DNA of 7,256 bases from JBAQMG01 sp049302575 (GTDB lineage Bacteria; Bacillota; Desulfitobacteriia; Desulfitobacteriales; Desulfitobacteriaceae). Positions 1 through 5,850 of the stretch are shown one piece after another. Numbering within the stretch: the first letter of the stretch is position 1; each line of letters opens with the position of its first letter. Position numbers and translations under genes: made by a program. The notes below the pieces were generated by a model. That model ran no database searches. It worked only from the letters and a program-made list of their open reading frames with translations, and was not told where the DNA came from. The stretch lies in assembly GCA_049302575.1 (NCBI GenBank), contig JBAQMG010000016.1:1-7256 (forward strand), in the 5' to 3' direction.

Positions 1-11
1 CCTGGATTCTC
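1..11 (+). repeat. Terminal inverted repeat, transposase-3' end
   Basis: The sequence cctggattctc is the exact reverse complement of 1772-1782. It sits just outside the transposase stop codon. Similarity between the two ends fades after these 11 bases. Confidence 0.7.
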
Positions 12-17
12 ACCGAC

Positions 18-1643
18 TCATAACAAGGTCGGCGGCTCAACTCCGAGTTTGATATAAAGATCCTTTTGCTTTTTGAGTACTTCACCCACACGTAGTTCAT
101 GACCGGGATTACTGAAGCATTCAATCACATCGAGTTTGTCTAGCATTTGCTGCATTGTATAGTCTTTATACAACCCTTGTTCCTGCATCTTTTTATTTAT
201 GTATGAAATGAAGATCAGTGCCACAAATTCCGCAAATAGCTTGCCATCCAGACTGCGTTCAGAAGATACCAGAAGACGTCGCATATTCAGACGCTCCTTG
301 ATGTTGCCGAAGGCTTTTTCCACAACATCCTTCATCCGATAAATTTTCAGGGCTGCGAAAGCTTCCATTTTTTCATTGCTTGCCAGTGCGAAGTAACCGA
401 AATATCGCTTTGCCTTACGGATGGCATCTTTCTTAATCGTTACCTGGATTCCGCGTTTTGGTGTTTTCTTGGTTTCAAAGAATTTCAGGTAGTCTTTTTC
501 ATGGTTTTCATTTTTCTCTCCAGAAATCAACTCTTTGTAGTACTTTGAAATCCTGTTGTCAAAATTCCGTTCATCTTCAGCACCTTTATCGATATTGTAG
601 TATAGATGTAAATACATCCTACGCTTCTCGGTTATGGTATCGCCTTTGTAGGGACGATCTTGAGTATAAGTCCACTCTATAGGAACGGTATAGCCATAGG
701 TATCCAAATTCTGTTCATAGTTTTGAAACTGGCGAATCTCATCATATACTGCCTCCAATTGTTTGCAGACCAAGGCCAGCGATATCCTGACTCCCACCAA
801 AAATTTCAGGTGCTCACGGTACAAACAGTTAATATTGGCTTCGCTATAGAATCCGCGGTCCATGACGAGCTTGATTTTCCCTAGACCGAGGACATCCAGA
901 TCGGCAAGCAGGTTTTTTACGGTTTTGGCATCGGGTATGTTACCAGCAAGTTTACGGTAGTAAAACGGCAAACCCGATTCTTCTCCGAAAACAAGCAACA
1001 GGTTGAGTTGAGCAAGGCGATCATTTTCTTTGTTTTTACCGTACTGGATCTGCTTCAGCATTTCAGAGTAGCTGGAAATACTGGTGCTGTCATAAGCCCA
1101 ATACTCCTTTTCTATACGTCGATTGCCTTGGAGACGAAAAAACTGTGCAATGGCTTCATCCGTTATCGATGCGAACAGTTCGCTGCTCCGTGGAGATGAA
1201 ATATCTTTACCATAGGGGTGATGATGAGTAAGTCCCCATTTTTCAAATCGGTACAGCGGGTTATTGTTTTCGAGGATTAAATAATAGGCTATGGAAAGGA
1301 TCTGTTTGTAATCATGAGGAAAACATAGTTCTAAATCCCGTGAAATACCCATGGAATCGCCTATAGAATCCAAGAGGTAAGTCGCACCGTAAAAGCGGTG
1401 TAATGTTTCGGTATGTGGTATAGGCCCATGTTTTGGTCCTTGACTTTCATCCGAAGACTGATGATTTGATTTATCTTTACGGCAACGCCCGTCTGTTGGG
1501 ACAATATTTCCAGTTATCTCATCCAAACGCCCAATAAGAGTACGTTTGGAACGTGACTGTTTCTTTTCTTTATCCCACCAAGCGTTGGATTCGTACGCAT
1601 AGGTAATCCCTGATCGCTTATCCTTTTGATATACAATGAGCAC
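18..1643 (-). CDS. IS1634-family DDE transposase
   Basis: 541-aa transposase that would cut and join the ends of the surrounding element. The N-terminal segment (YAYESNAWWDKEKKQSRSKR, residues 16-35) is typical of IS1634-type transposases. The catalytic triad is readable: D185 in YDSTSIS, D262 in LVMDRGFYS, and E442 in YRMKDVVEKAFGNIKERL, the last being the Y..E..K-type C-terminal signature of IS4-like enzymes. Length is normal for the family and the frame is intact. The start is GTG at 1643-1641, chosen because a perfect ribosome site (AAGGAGGTG on the minus strand) lies just upstream and no ATG fits as well. Expression appears limited by a leader hairpin (1652-1689). IS1634 is my best family assignment from memory of the signatures. 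Confidence 0.9.
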   Translation of the reverse strand: MLIVYQKDKRSGITYAYESNAWWDKEKKQSRSKRTLIGRLDEITGNIVPTDGRCRKDKSNHQSSDESQGPKHGPIPHTETLHRFYGATYLLDSIGDSMGISRDLELCFPHDYKQILSIAYYLILENNNPLYRFEKWGLTHHHPYGKDISSPRSSELFASITDEAIAQFFRLQGNRRIEKEYWAYDSTSISSYSEMLKQIQYGKNKENDRLAQLNLLLVFGEESGLPFYYRKLAGNIPDAKTVKNLLADLDVLGLGKIKLVMDRGFYSEANINCLYREHLKFLVGVRISLALVCKQLEAVYDEIRQFQNYEQNLDTYGYTVPIEWTYTQDRPYKGDTITEKRRMYLHLYYNIDKGAEDERNFDNRISKYYKELISGEKNENHEKDYLKFFETKKTPKRGIQVTIKKDAIRKAKRYFGYFALASNEKMEAFAALKIYRMKDVVEKAFGNIKERLNMRRLLVSSERSLDGKLFAEFVALIFISYINKKMQEQGLYKDYTMQQMLDKLDVIECFSNPGHELRVGEVLKKQKDLYIKLGVEPPTLL

Positions 1644-1651
1644 GAGAACAC

Positions 1652-1689
1652 CTCCTTGTTACGTGTATATTATAACACATAACAAGGAG
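1652..1689 (-). promoter_or_regulatory. Palindrome able to hide the transposase ribosome site
   Basis: The arms at 1652-1666 and 1675-1689 match at 14 of 15 positions, the exception being a G-U pair in RNA. The loop is eight bases and holds most of the -10 box. In a transcript arriving from outside the element both arms are present and the AAGGAG ribosome site is buried in the stem. In a transcript from the internal promoter the upstream arm is missing and the site is free. Hiding initiation signals from outside transcription is established for IS10, IS50 and IS200; its operation here is inference from sequence. The palindrome could instead be a protein-binding site. Confidence 0.65.
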
Positions 1690-1697
1690 AATATCCA
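1662..1697 (-). promoter_or_regulatory. Transposase promoter with extended -10
   Basis: On the minus strand there is TGTGTTATAAT, a TRTG-N-TATAAT extended -10 of the kind favoured in Bacillus (TATAAT at 1674-1669). A 4/6 -35, TGGATA, lies at 1697-1692 after a 17-bp spacer. Transcription should start near 1664-1662. That leaves a leader of about 20 nt carrying the ribosome site but not the upstream arm of the hairpin. Confidence 0.7.
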
Positions 1698-1771
1698 TTA
1701 CAAAGTGTCGAAAATCCAGTGTTTTAGGGTGTTTCAGGCTGTTCGGCGTACGAAATATTGTTAGGCGTTCC

Positions 1772-1782
1772 GAGAATCCAGG
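1772..1782 (-). repeat. Terminal inverted repeat, transposase-5' end
   Basis: The sequence gagaatccagg is the exact reverse complement of positions 1-11 and marks the promoter-proximal end of the insertion sequence. About 130 bp of non-coding DNA separate it from the transposase start. Confidence 0.7.
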
Positions 1783-1808
1783 GTACAAGCAGCGGAGGTC
1801 TGTTCAGT

Positions 1809-1931
1809 GCGGCTCCGGGGGGCGTACGACATCATATAACAGAGTGTTCCCAAAATCTGGGATAAAGATGAATGTAGTAACCAGACTTCGGGAACACTCG
1901 GGACGTTATATGAAAGATGCGGAAGAGCCGC
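1809..1931 (+). repeat. Structured interspersed repeat, copy A
   Basis: Large nested hairpin. Stems: gcggctc (1809-1815) with gagccgc (1925-1931); tcatataac (1832-1840) with gttatatga (1905-1913); gagtgttccc (1842-1851) with gggaacactc (1890-1899); tctgg (1856-1860) with ccaga (1881-1885). The apical part contains gtagtaaccagacttc. A second copy lies at 7022-7116 in the same orientation. The two central stems differ in sequence between copies yet stay paired, and the apical loop is nearly unchanged. This could be a structured RNA, a MITE-like element or a REP-type palindrome; the family was not recognised. It begins 27 bp from the end of the insertion sequence and ends 75 bp before the small membrane-protein gene, so it may form part of that gene's 5' leader. 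Confidence 0.75.
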
Positions 1932-2006
1932 GCGTCCATGCGCGGAATTATAAAGAAATATAGTATTATAGAGAACGTTTACCTAGTGATGGGAGGAGGA
2001 ATAACT

Positions 2007-2192
2007 GTGGCGGGTAAAGTTAGGGTTCGACCAAGCAAATCTCAATCATTAGTAGGGATGATTGGTGGGGCAGTTTTTGTTTTTATCGGTTTTAGTTTAA
2101 TACAGATCATTGGTACGTTTGGATTAATATTTACTATTATGGGATTGATGATGGTACGTTTTTTTAGTTTAAAACGGAGGACCGATTTCTAA
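2007..2192 (+). CDS. Small two-helix membrane protein, possibly truncated
   Basis: 61-aa protein starting at GTG 2007. This start is preferred because ggaggagg lies about seven bases upstream; the longer frame back to 1917 runs into the hairpin repeat and has no ribosome site of note. The N-terminus is basic and polar (VAGKVRVRPSKSQS), then two hydrophobic stretches at about residues 15-34 and 35-50, then a positive tail (LKRRTDF), so it is probably an integral membrane protein. The N-terminal KVRVRPSKSQS segment reminds me of a family of small Bacillales membrane proteins that are usually longer; this memory was not checked. If it is right, the gene ends early here. No promoter is obvious beyond an AT-rich stretch at 1946-1975. 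Function unknown. Confidence 0.6.
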   Translation: MAGKVRVRPSKSQSLVGMIGGAVFVFIGFSLIQIIGTFGLIFTIMGLMMVRFFSLKRRTDF

Positions 2193-2635
2193 GTATCCCT
2201 AATTCTTACGTAGTCTTACGATAGAAAACCGCTACAACAGATAATGTAAGACAAGTAAACCACTTACCAGTTGTGCTTAATCGGAGTAAAATTTGTGTCA
2301 TTTGTGACAGATTTATTATAAAGTAGCTACTTCTGCTAATGCTGAGTAAGTTTTTTTGAATTTTTTTAAGGAAATAGGGTATGCTCATTTCATCTTTCAC
2401 GCTGGTATCATTTGTAATAGAAACACATGAGCATATACAGCGAACATAATCAAACGAACTTGTTTGGAAAAGACTTTACCCCGGTGGGTTTAGTAACGTT
2501 TTTCAACTACTCTCAGCTCTAACATTCCACAAGGTTGCTCAATTTTCCTACTATATTTTTGTAAAACAATAAAACTAGACATCGAAGACCAATGTCTTGT
2601 AAATTGTGGTCTTTGTATTGTACAAAGGTTGCTTT
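2193..2635. other. Intergenic region without a convincing gene
   Basis: No ORF with a good start signal was found on either strand. Visible structure: the small palindrome tgtcatttgtgaca near 2297-2310; a 9-bp inverted repeat tatgctcat (2380-2388) and atgagcata (2427-2435); and a weak hairpin aagacca (2585-2591) with tggtctt (2607-2613). The last is followed on the minus strand, after a gap, by a T-rich stretch, and could be a poor terminator for the lipoprotein gene. Confidence 0.5.
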
Positions 2636-3166
2636 TTAGTTATTCAGAGGAACTAAATATAACTGTTCGTTGTCTTTTGAGTAACCTACCACGGCAAGGG
2701 GTTTTACGTTGCTATCTAATTCTATAAACCACAAAGGATTTCGTTGTGTTTGAATAACTTTTGCATGTAAATAACTTTCATCAGCAATCTTAATGTCAAT
2801 CTTTTCTATCAGTGGATTTTCTATGATACCGTAGAAAATCCAAAAAGGTTTTTTATCAATACCTGAAGCTGTTCTGAAAAAATCCCAACCCATTTGTTCT
2901 TTTTTTGGATAAGAAGACCACTCAGATGCTACTAATTTCCAGGATTTGTTTCGATATTCAAGCAATAATATTCCTAAACCCAAAGTGTTGTCTTTTGGCG
3001 GCGTTTCATAGAACACTACTGCACCATTGGATAGTTTCTCACTATAGAGAACTTGTTCGTATTTAATTCCCTTTTTCTCAATTGCTGTTTTCAGTGTTGG
3101 AGCAGTACCACAACCGACAAGAAAGAGAACCAATCCTAAAACCATTGTCATCCCAAATTTGCCCAT
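2636..3166 (-). CDS. Putative lipoprotein of unknown function
   Basis: 176-aa protein with a classical lipoprotein signal: hydrophobic residues 6-17 and lipobox LVGC with C19, so it is expected to be anchored to the outer face of the cell membrane after lipidation. The mature part is mixed polar and hydrophobic (for example KSWKLVASEWSSYP), compatible with a single small beta-containing domain that I do not recognise. I place the start at ATG 3166-3164: GAGGAG at 3180-3175 sits eight bases upstream, whereas the GTG three codons earlier overlaps that ribosome site. It follows the 400-aa secreted protein on the same strand after about 110 bp but has its own promoter, so the two are probably separately controlled. 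Function unknown. Confidence 0.8.
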   Translation of the reverse strand: MGKFGMTMVLGLVLFLVGCGTAPTLKTAIEKKGIKYEQVLYSEKLSNGAVVFYETPPKDNTLGLGILLLEYRNKSWKLVASEWSSYPKKEQMGWDFFRTASGIDKKPFWIFYGIIENPLIEKIDIKIADESYLHAKVIQTQRNPLWFIELDSNVKPLAVVGYSKDNEQLYLVPLNN

Positions 3167-3208
3167 TGATAACACTCCTCTTTGAGTTTTACTCTAAACA
3201 CTAATAGC

Positions 3209-3237
3209 ATTATACAAAGAACACTAGGTACTCACAA
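3209..3237 (-). promoter_or_regulatory. Sigma-A-type promoter for the lipoprotein gene
   Basis: A perfect TATAAT lies at 3214-3209 on the minus strand, with TTGTGA (4/6) at 3237-3232 and a 17-bp spacer. The expected start is about 40 bp before the ATG. The -35 lies in the loop of the inverted repeat at 3223-3259, whose proximal arm fills part of the spacer. Confidence 0.6.
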
Positions 3238-3259
3238 CTGATTGCTGCGAATACCTAGT
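3223..3259 (-). repeat. 8-bp inverted repeat enclosing a -35 box
   Basis: The arms actaggta (3223-3230) and tacctagt (3252-3259) are perfect, with 21 bases between them that contain the lipoprotein promoter -35. It could be an operator, or a weak terminator for the upstream secreted-protein gene. It lacks a clean T-run on the minus strand, so an operator is slightly favoured. Confidence 0.4.
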
Positions 3260-3275
3260 AATAGCCTACTGTCAA

Positions 3276-4478
3276 TTAATAGTCATATCTCAGATAGAAA
3301 TTCGGATACCAAGAGTAAATATTCCCTTGGTACTTTACATGAGAAATGGCAGTAATATCCATAGCAGCATATGTTCCTGTTGACAACCAAGCTGAGCCTG
3401 GCTCGACTCTTGCTGGTGAAACCAGCTTTAATTGATACCACCTGGGGAATACCATCCAATTTGCCCAATCGCTGGTTTGGTTTCCGGTAGTTGTGATGCT
3501 AATTGAATCAGCTACACTCCAACTCCACGAAATGCCCCACGGGAGACTAACATTGAATGTGCTATTATCGCTAGAAGGTGGACCCCAACTTTGAAGCTGG
3601 TCCGATGTATAAGGTATCTGGTGTCTTACGTTCATGTCGTAGTTGGTAGCACCATTGTATGCAGTTTGTTCATATTTACTCCGTATTGCAAAATCATCGT
3701 AAGTAGGGTCAGAATCAGCTTCTTTATATAAAGAATAATCACCGTTCATGTTACCAATTTTAATTGTCCCTGTATTATCGTACCTAGGATAGTTATAGTT
3801 GAGCCAAGAGGCAATTATTGTCCCAGATTCTGCATTCGCTACATTTTGTGCAAGAAACTTGCTCTCTTTTAAATACTGATAGTTCAAACTATCGATAATA
3901 GAATCAGTAACTTTACTTAAATCCAGAGCACCGTCTGACTCTAATGGAACAACACCCAAATATATCTCCGGAACGTTGGTTATTTTTAACCCTATTACTT
4001 GTGCTTTATTTAGTTTATTTTCTACATTTGGTTCGTTTTTCGACTTTATAGCGTCTATACTTGGTGTTAATTTAGTTTGGAAAATATCATCGGCAACTTT
4101 GAGGTCAAGATCAGGAGCATAAATGTATACCAGTTTTCTGGATTTAAGTAAATCTTTTATGGTTTCTGTCGTTGTTTGGTCAATATTCTCTACGGAGAAA
4201 ACAAAAGCATCGTATGATGATATATTTTCTTTTTTCCATTCTTTAGTGTCTATTTGAAATTTATCTGAATTTTTTATATCCTCGCCCCTAATTGTCTTTA
4301 CTTTTCTTAATAACGTATTGGAATCTACTTGGGGAACATTGATTTTGTCGATGACAAAATTAACTTTTAATACAGGCTCGTTTGCACCTAGCGAAATGCT
4401 GTACGGCAATACTACCGACGCAAAAACAAGAGTAGCCAATAAAAGGACACCTAACCATTTGCTTTTAAACATACACAT
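3276..4478 (-). CDS. Secreted protein with aromatic-rich C-terminal half
   Basis: 400-aa exported protein of unknown function. It has a signal peptide (basic N-end, hydrophobic about residues 9-27, likely cleavage near SLGA-NE at 32). The only cysteine is C2, which is not a lipobox, so the mature protein is cysteine-free. Residues about 35-215 are a charged alpha/beta-like region (SSYDAFVFSVEN, RKLVYIYAPDLDL). Residues about 220-400 are rich in Trp, Tyr, Ser and Thr with alternating patterns (SLPWGISWSWSVADSIS), suggesting a beta-sandwich or barrel-like domain. The start is ATG 4478, nine bases after AGGAGGG and directly after an in-frame TGA; the ATG two codons on is spaced too far. A cell-surface, carbohydrate- or membrane-binding role is possible but unproven. 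A promoter was not identified. Confidence 0.8.
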   Translation of the reverse strand: MCMFKSKWLGVLLLATLVFASVVLPYSISLGANEPVLKVNFVIDKINVPQVDSNTLLRKVKTIRGEDIKNSDKFQIDTKEWKKENISSYDAFVFSVENIDQTTTETIKDLLKSRKLVYIYAPDLDLKVADDIFQTKLTPSIDAIKSKNEPNVENKLNKAQVIGLKITNVPEIYLGVVPLESDGALDLSKVTDSIIDSLNYQYLKESKFLAQNVANAESGTIIASWLNYNYPRYDNTGTIKIGNMNGDYSLYKEADSDPTYDDFAIRSKYEQTAYNGATNYDMNVRHQIPYTSDQLQSWGPPSSDNSTFNVSLPWGISWSWSVADSISITTTGNQTSDWANWMVFPRWYQLKLVSPARVEPGSAWLSTGTYAAMDITAISHVKYQGNIYSWYPNFYLRYDY

Positions 4479-4553
4479 TCACATTCACCCTCCTATATTA
4501 ACCCATTTGCGTTAACAAACTTCGTCACTAGTAATAACAAGACTTTTCACACA

Positions 4554-4573
4554 CCATAACCATAACCATAACC
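4554..4573 (+). repeat. CCATAA tandem repeat
   Basis: Three perfect copies of ccataa plus cc lie about 80 bp upstream of the 400-aa secreted-protein gene (minus strand: ggttat repeats). Such short repeats can vary in copy number by slippage. Confidence 0.7.
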
Positions 4574-4594
4574 TTCCTGCTTTTGTATCTACAC

Positions 4595-4717
4595 CTAAAT
4601 ATTAATAGATATGATAAGGTGTGTCATACTTAAAACCAATTTTAATTTCTCATAAAGCGTATCAGGATTCCACTCTTCAGCATATCGTAAGATTATTTCC
4701 GTCCGAAAAAATTCATA
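4595..4717 (-). pseudogene. Decayed ORF fragment, family unknown
   Basis: A minus-strand open frame without a start codon reads YEFFRTEIILRYAEEW followed by NPDTLYEKLKLVLSMTH and ends in TAG. The composition is protein-like (charged, amphipathic helix pattern), and a TGA lies immediately before the first residue given. It has no ribosome site. It is most simply the remnant of a gene that may have begun at the tiny ORFs just upstream. The family is not recognised, and a chance open frame cannot be excluded. Confidence 0.3.
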
Positions 4718-4765
4718 TCAAAGAAGTTTTGGAAAACAAATCTTCGAACTAGTCACTTTGCAATG

Positions 4766-4813
4766 TCAAAAACCCTTCAAACTGATAGTGCTTATGCTTT
4801 TTGTCAGCCTCAT
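4766..4813 (-). CDS. 15-codon ORF overlapping the 17-codon ORF
   Basis: Encodes MRLTKSISTISLKGF. Its ATG overlaps the stop of the preceding tiny ORF as ATGA, the usual arrangement for translational coupling, and AAAGGAGGGG lies about three bases upstream. The basic start followed by Ser/Thr/Ile/Leu looks like the beginning of a signal peptide cut short, so this may be the N-terminus of a broken exported-protein gene. A genuine small peptide is the alternative. Confidence 0.35.
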   Translation of the reverse strand: MRLTKSISTISLKGF

Positions 4814-4863
4814 TTCCCCTCCTTTAGCTTCAAAATTGGACTTGCAAAATGGAAACTTGGCAT
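4810..4863 (-). CDS. 17-codon ORF with perfect ribosome site
   Basis: Encodes MPSFHFASPILKLKEGK. AGGAGGTGAT, a ten-base match to the 16S anti-Shine-Dalgarno sequence, sits directly before the ATG; the spacing from AGGAGG (four bases) is a little short. The ORF lies about 50 bp downstream of the promoter-like motif at 4953-4922. It could be a leader peptide for the overlapping ORF, a short secreted or signalling peptide, or leftover of a degraded gene. No homologue is recognised. Confidence 0.4.
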   Translation of the reverse strand: MPSFHFASPILKLKEGK

Positions 4864-4921
4864 ATCACCTCCTAAAGAATTTTTCGGCTGACTTTTTGAA
4901 GATCTATAAATTGTTCTCTGT

Positions 4922-4953
4922 AGTAAGACAACGCTTAGTAGTAAAAGGTTACA
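4922..4953 (-). promoter_or_regulatory. ECF-like promoter motif, copy 1
   Basis: The minus strand reads TGTAACCTTTT, ten bases, GTTGTCTTACT. The same two blocks with the same spacer occur at 5601-5570 upstream of a secreted-protein gene. Read as a promoter it is TGTAAC, 17 bp, TGTC, close to the TGTAAC-N17-CGAC type I recall for Bacillus subtilis sigma-X. It would drive the tiny ORFs starting at 4863. A repressor or activator site is the alternative. Confidence 0.5.
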
Positions 4954-5110
4954 ATAAATGATTAAAGTCTCAAAAAATATTATTTTAGGATAAGGTTAAC
5001 ACTTTTTTCGTAAATTTTTAATAATACAGCTTATACTTAATCCAATTAAAACGACGGCGTGAAGATTCTCTACATTGCAAAAAATTCCCTGCTAAGTAAT
5101 GTCCAATTAA

Positions 5111-5539
5111 TTAAGGTATATACACCGCTTCAGTATAAGAATAGCCTGTTTCATAAATTGAACCTTTATAGGCGGTATGCTCTGCAAACACTCGATAATA
5201 ATATCCTGGTGATACAGCTAGGTTACGCCCACCGGAGACATATGATGTATTATAAGCAGAGTAGTTATAGGTTTGAAGTGTATACCAACTTCCATTTGAC
5301 AAATACTGAAGGCGAAGAGTTAGACCTATTTGTGCTACCAGAGAAAATGTAGTAGTAGAACCTGATATATTGACTGTTCTGTTTCCAAGGTCTGTCAGTT
5401 GGGACGTGCCCCCTGCAAGAATTTGATAGGATAGAGGTTGTACTATCTTGCTACTGCTGTTCTTATTTGTCGTACCTAAAGCCGTCAATGGGATTAAGAG
5501 TAATAGAAGAGCTAAGAACACTGGTAAAAACTTTTTCAC
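5111..5539 (-). CDS. Small secreted protein, DUF6147-like
   Basis: 142-aa exported protein. The signal peptide is clear: KK at 2-3, a long Leu-rich core at about residues 5-20, likely cleavage near TALG at 22. The mature part is about 120 residues, cysteine-free and very rich in Tyr, Ser and Thr (TVNISGSTTTFSLVAQIGLT; RLQYLSNGSWYTLQTYNYSA), with alternating residues typical of a compact beta-sandwich. It resembles the small secreted proteins I recall as DUF6147; the name is from memory and unverified. The start is GTG 5539: an in-frame TAG lies four codons upstream and no ATG exists, though its ribosome site (GTAGGAA) is modest. It is probably transcribed alone from the ECF-like motif about 30 bp upstream. 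Role unknown; a surface or envelope-stress function is only suggested by context. Confidence 0.85.
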   Translation of the reverse strand: MKKFLPVFLALLLLLIPLTALGTTNKNSSSKIVQPLSYQILAGGTSQLTDLGNRTVNISGSTTTFSLVAQIGLTLRLQYLSNGSWYTLQTYNYSAYNTSYVSGGRNLAVSPGYYYRVFAEHTAYKGSIYETGYSYTEAVYIP

Positions 5540-5569
5540 AAATTTTTCCTACTCAAATCATATTTCATA

Positions 5570-5601
5570 AGTAAGACAACTGAAATATCGAAAAGGTTAC
5601 A
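5570..5601 (-). promoter_or_regulatory. ECF-like promoter motif, copy 2
   Basis: The minus strand reads TGTAACCTTTT, ten bases, GTTGTCTTACT, identical in both blocks and spacing to 4953-4922; weaker similarity (T-rich tract, TTTAT) continues upstream. It ends about 30 bp before the GTG of the small secreted protein, a normal promoter distance. No good sigma-A promoter is visible in the same place, which favours an alternative sigma factor. Confidence 0.6.
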
Positions 5602-5633
5602 AATAAACAAGTAGATTCCAAAAAAAATCGCAA

Positions 5634-5670
5634 ATAATAAAAAGAGGCTTTCTCACCATCGAAGAAAGCC
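5634..5670 (-). terminator. Rho-independent terminator
   Basis: On the minus strand an 8-bp perfect stem (agaaagcc at 5663-5670 with ggctttct at 5646-5653; loop nine bases) is followed by tctttttattat. It lies just after the stop of the DUF4367-like fragment and presumably ended that former gene. It also insulates the secreted-protein gene from upstream transcription. Confidence 0.8.
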
Positions 5671-5682
5671 CCCATCATCTTT

Positions 5683-5850
5683 CTATATTATAGATTGTGC
5701 TATTTTCAAGAACTCTACCTCTAATAACTGTCCCGTGAGTTGCAGTAATAGTCCTCGTTGGTGCCATGTTAATACGTTCATGCCATTCTTTACTTTCATA
5801 AGAGTCACTGGAGCCCCGTTAATCATTACATCTATGGCAACCGTATCATC
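5683..5850 (-). pseudogene. C-terminal remnant of a DUF4367-like protein
   Basis: A 55-codon open stretch, without its own start, reads DDTVAIDVMINGAPVTLM and later NVLTWHQRGLLLQLTGQL and VEFLKIAQSII before TAG. The pattern of a LTW-type strand, a LLLQLTG strand and a final E-LLKIA-S helix is what I associate with the end of DUF4367 domains found in Bacillales envelope or LolA-like proteins. A terminator follows directly, as expected for a true gene end. The upstream part is missing: at about 5851-5858 the sequence changes to an IS21 transposase N-terminus in another frame. The likely history is insertion of an IS21 element and then a deletion. The assignment is from memory. Confidence 0.6.

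Larger units (their letters stand above)
1..1782 (-). mobile_element. IS1634-like insertion sequence, apparently complete
   Basis: A single transposase gene fills almost all of this element. The first 11 bases of the window (cctggattctc) recur as their exact reverse complement at 1772-1782, which fits terminal inverted repeats and a total length near 1.78 kb, normal for the IS1634 family. The transposase stop codon lies only seven bases inside the left repeat. The outer flank on the left is outside the window, so a target-site duplication cannot be checked and the element could extend a base or so further (position 1783 is also g). No frameshift or internal stop is seen, so the copy may be active. 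Confidence 0.8.
4479..5110. other. Long region between secreted-protein genes
   Basis: This 630-bp stretch holds, in minus-strand order, the promoter-like motif at 4953-4922, two overlapping tiny ORFs (4863-4766), a decayed ORF (4717-4595) and a short tandem repeat (4554-4573). The rest is AT-rich with nothing recognisable. No clear terminator is seen after the gene ending at 5111. The mixture of good translation signals and broken frames suggests the residue of one or more lost genes. Confidence 0.5.

Noticed and set aside
458..1199. Plus-strand open frames inside the transposase gene
   Set aside because: They are opposite-strand shadows of an intact, well-recognised transposase and have no ribosome sites of their own.
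1917..2006. Extending the small membrane protein upstream to 1917
   Set aside because: The extra 30 codons run through the hairpin repeat, have no ribosome site, and the GTG at 2007 has a strong one.
2206..2400. 64-aa minus-strand ORF
   Set aside because: No Shine-Dalgarno sequence before its start, low-complexity composition and no recognisable pattern; left as intergenic.
2615..2631. ctttgta-ttg-tacaaag hairpin as a terminator
   Set aside because: The stem is AT-rich and no T-run follows immediately on either strand.
4758..4961. 67-aa plus-strand ORF starting at TTG
   Set aside because: No ribosome site, weak start codon, and it runs opposite the better-supported tiny ORFs and ECF-like motif.
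5059..5352. 97-aa plus-strand ORF
   Set aside because: Antisense to the small secreted-protein gene, which has a signal peptide and a plausible promoter.
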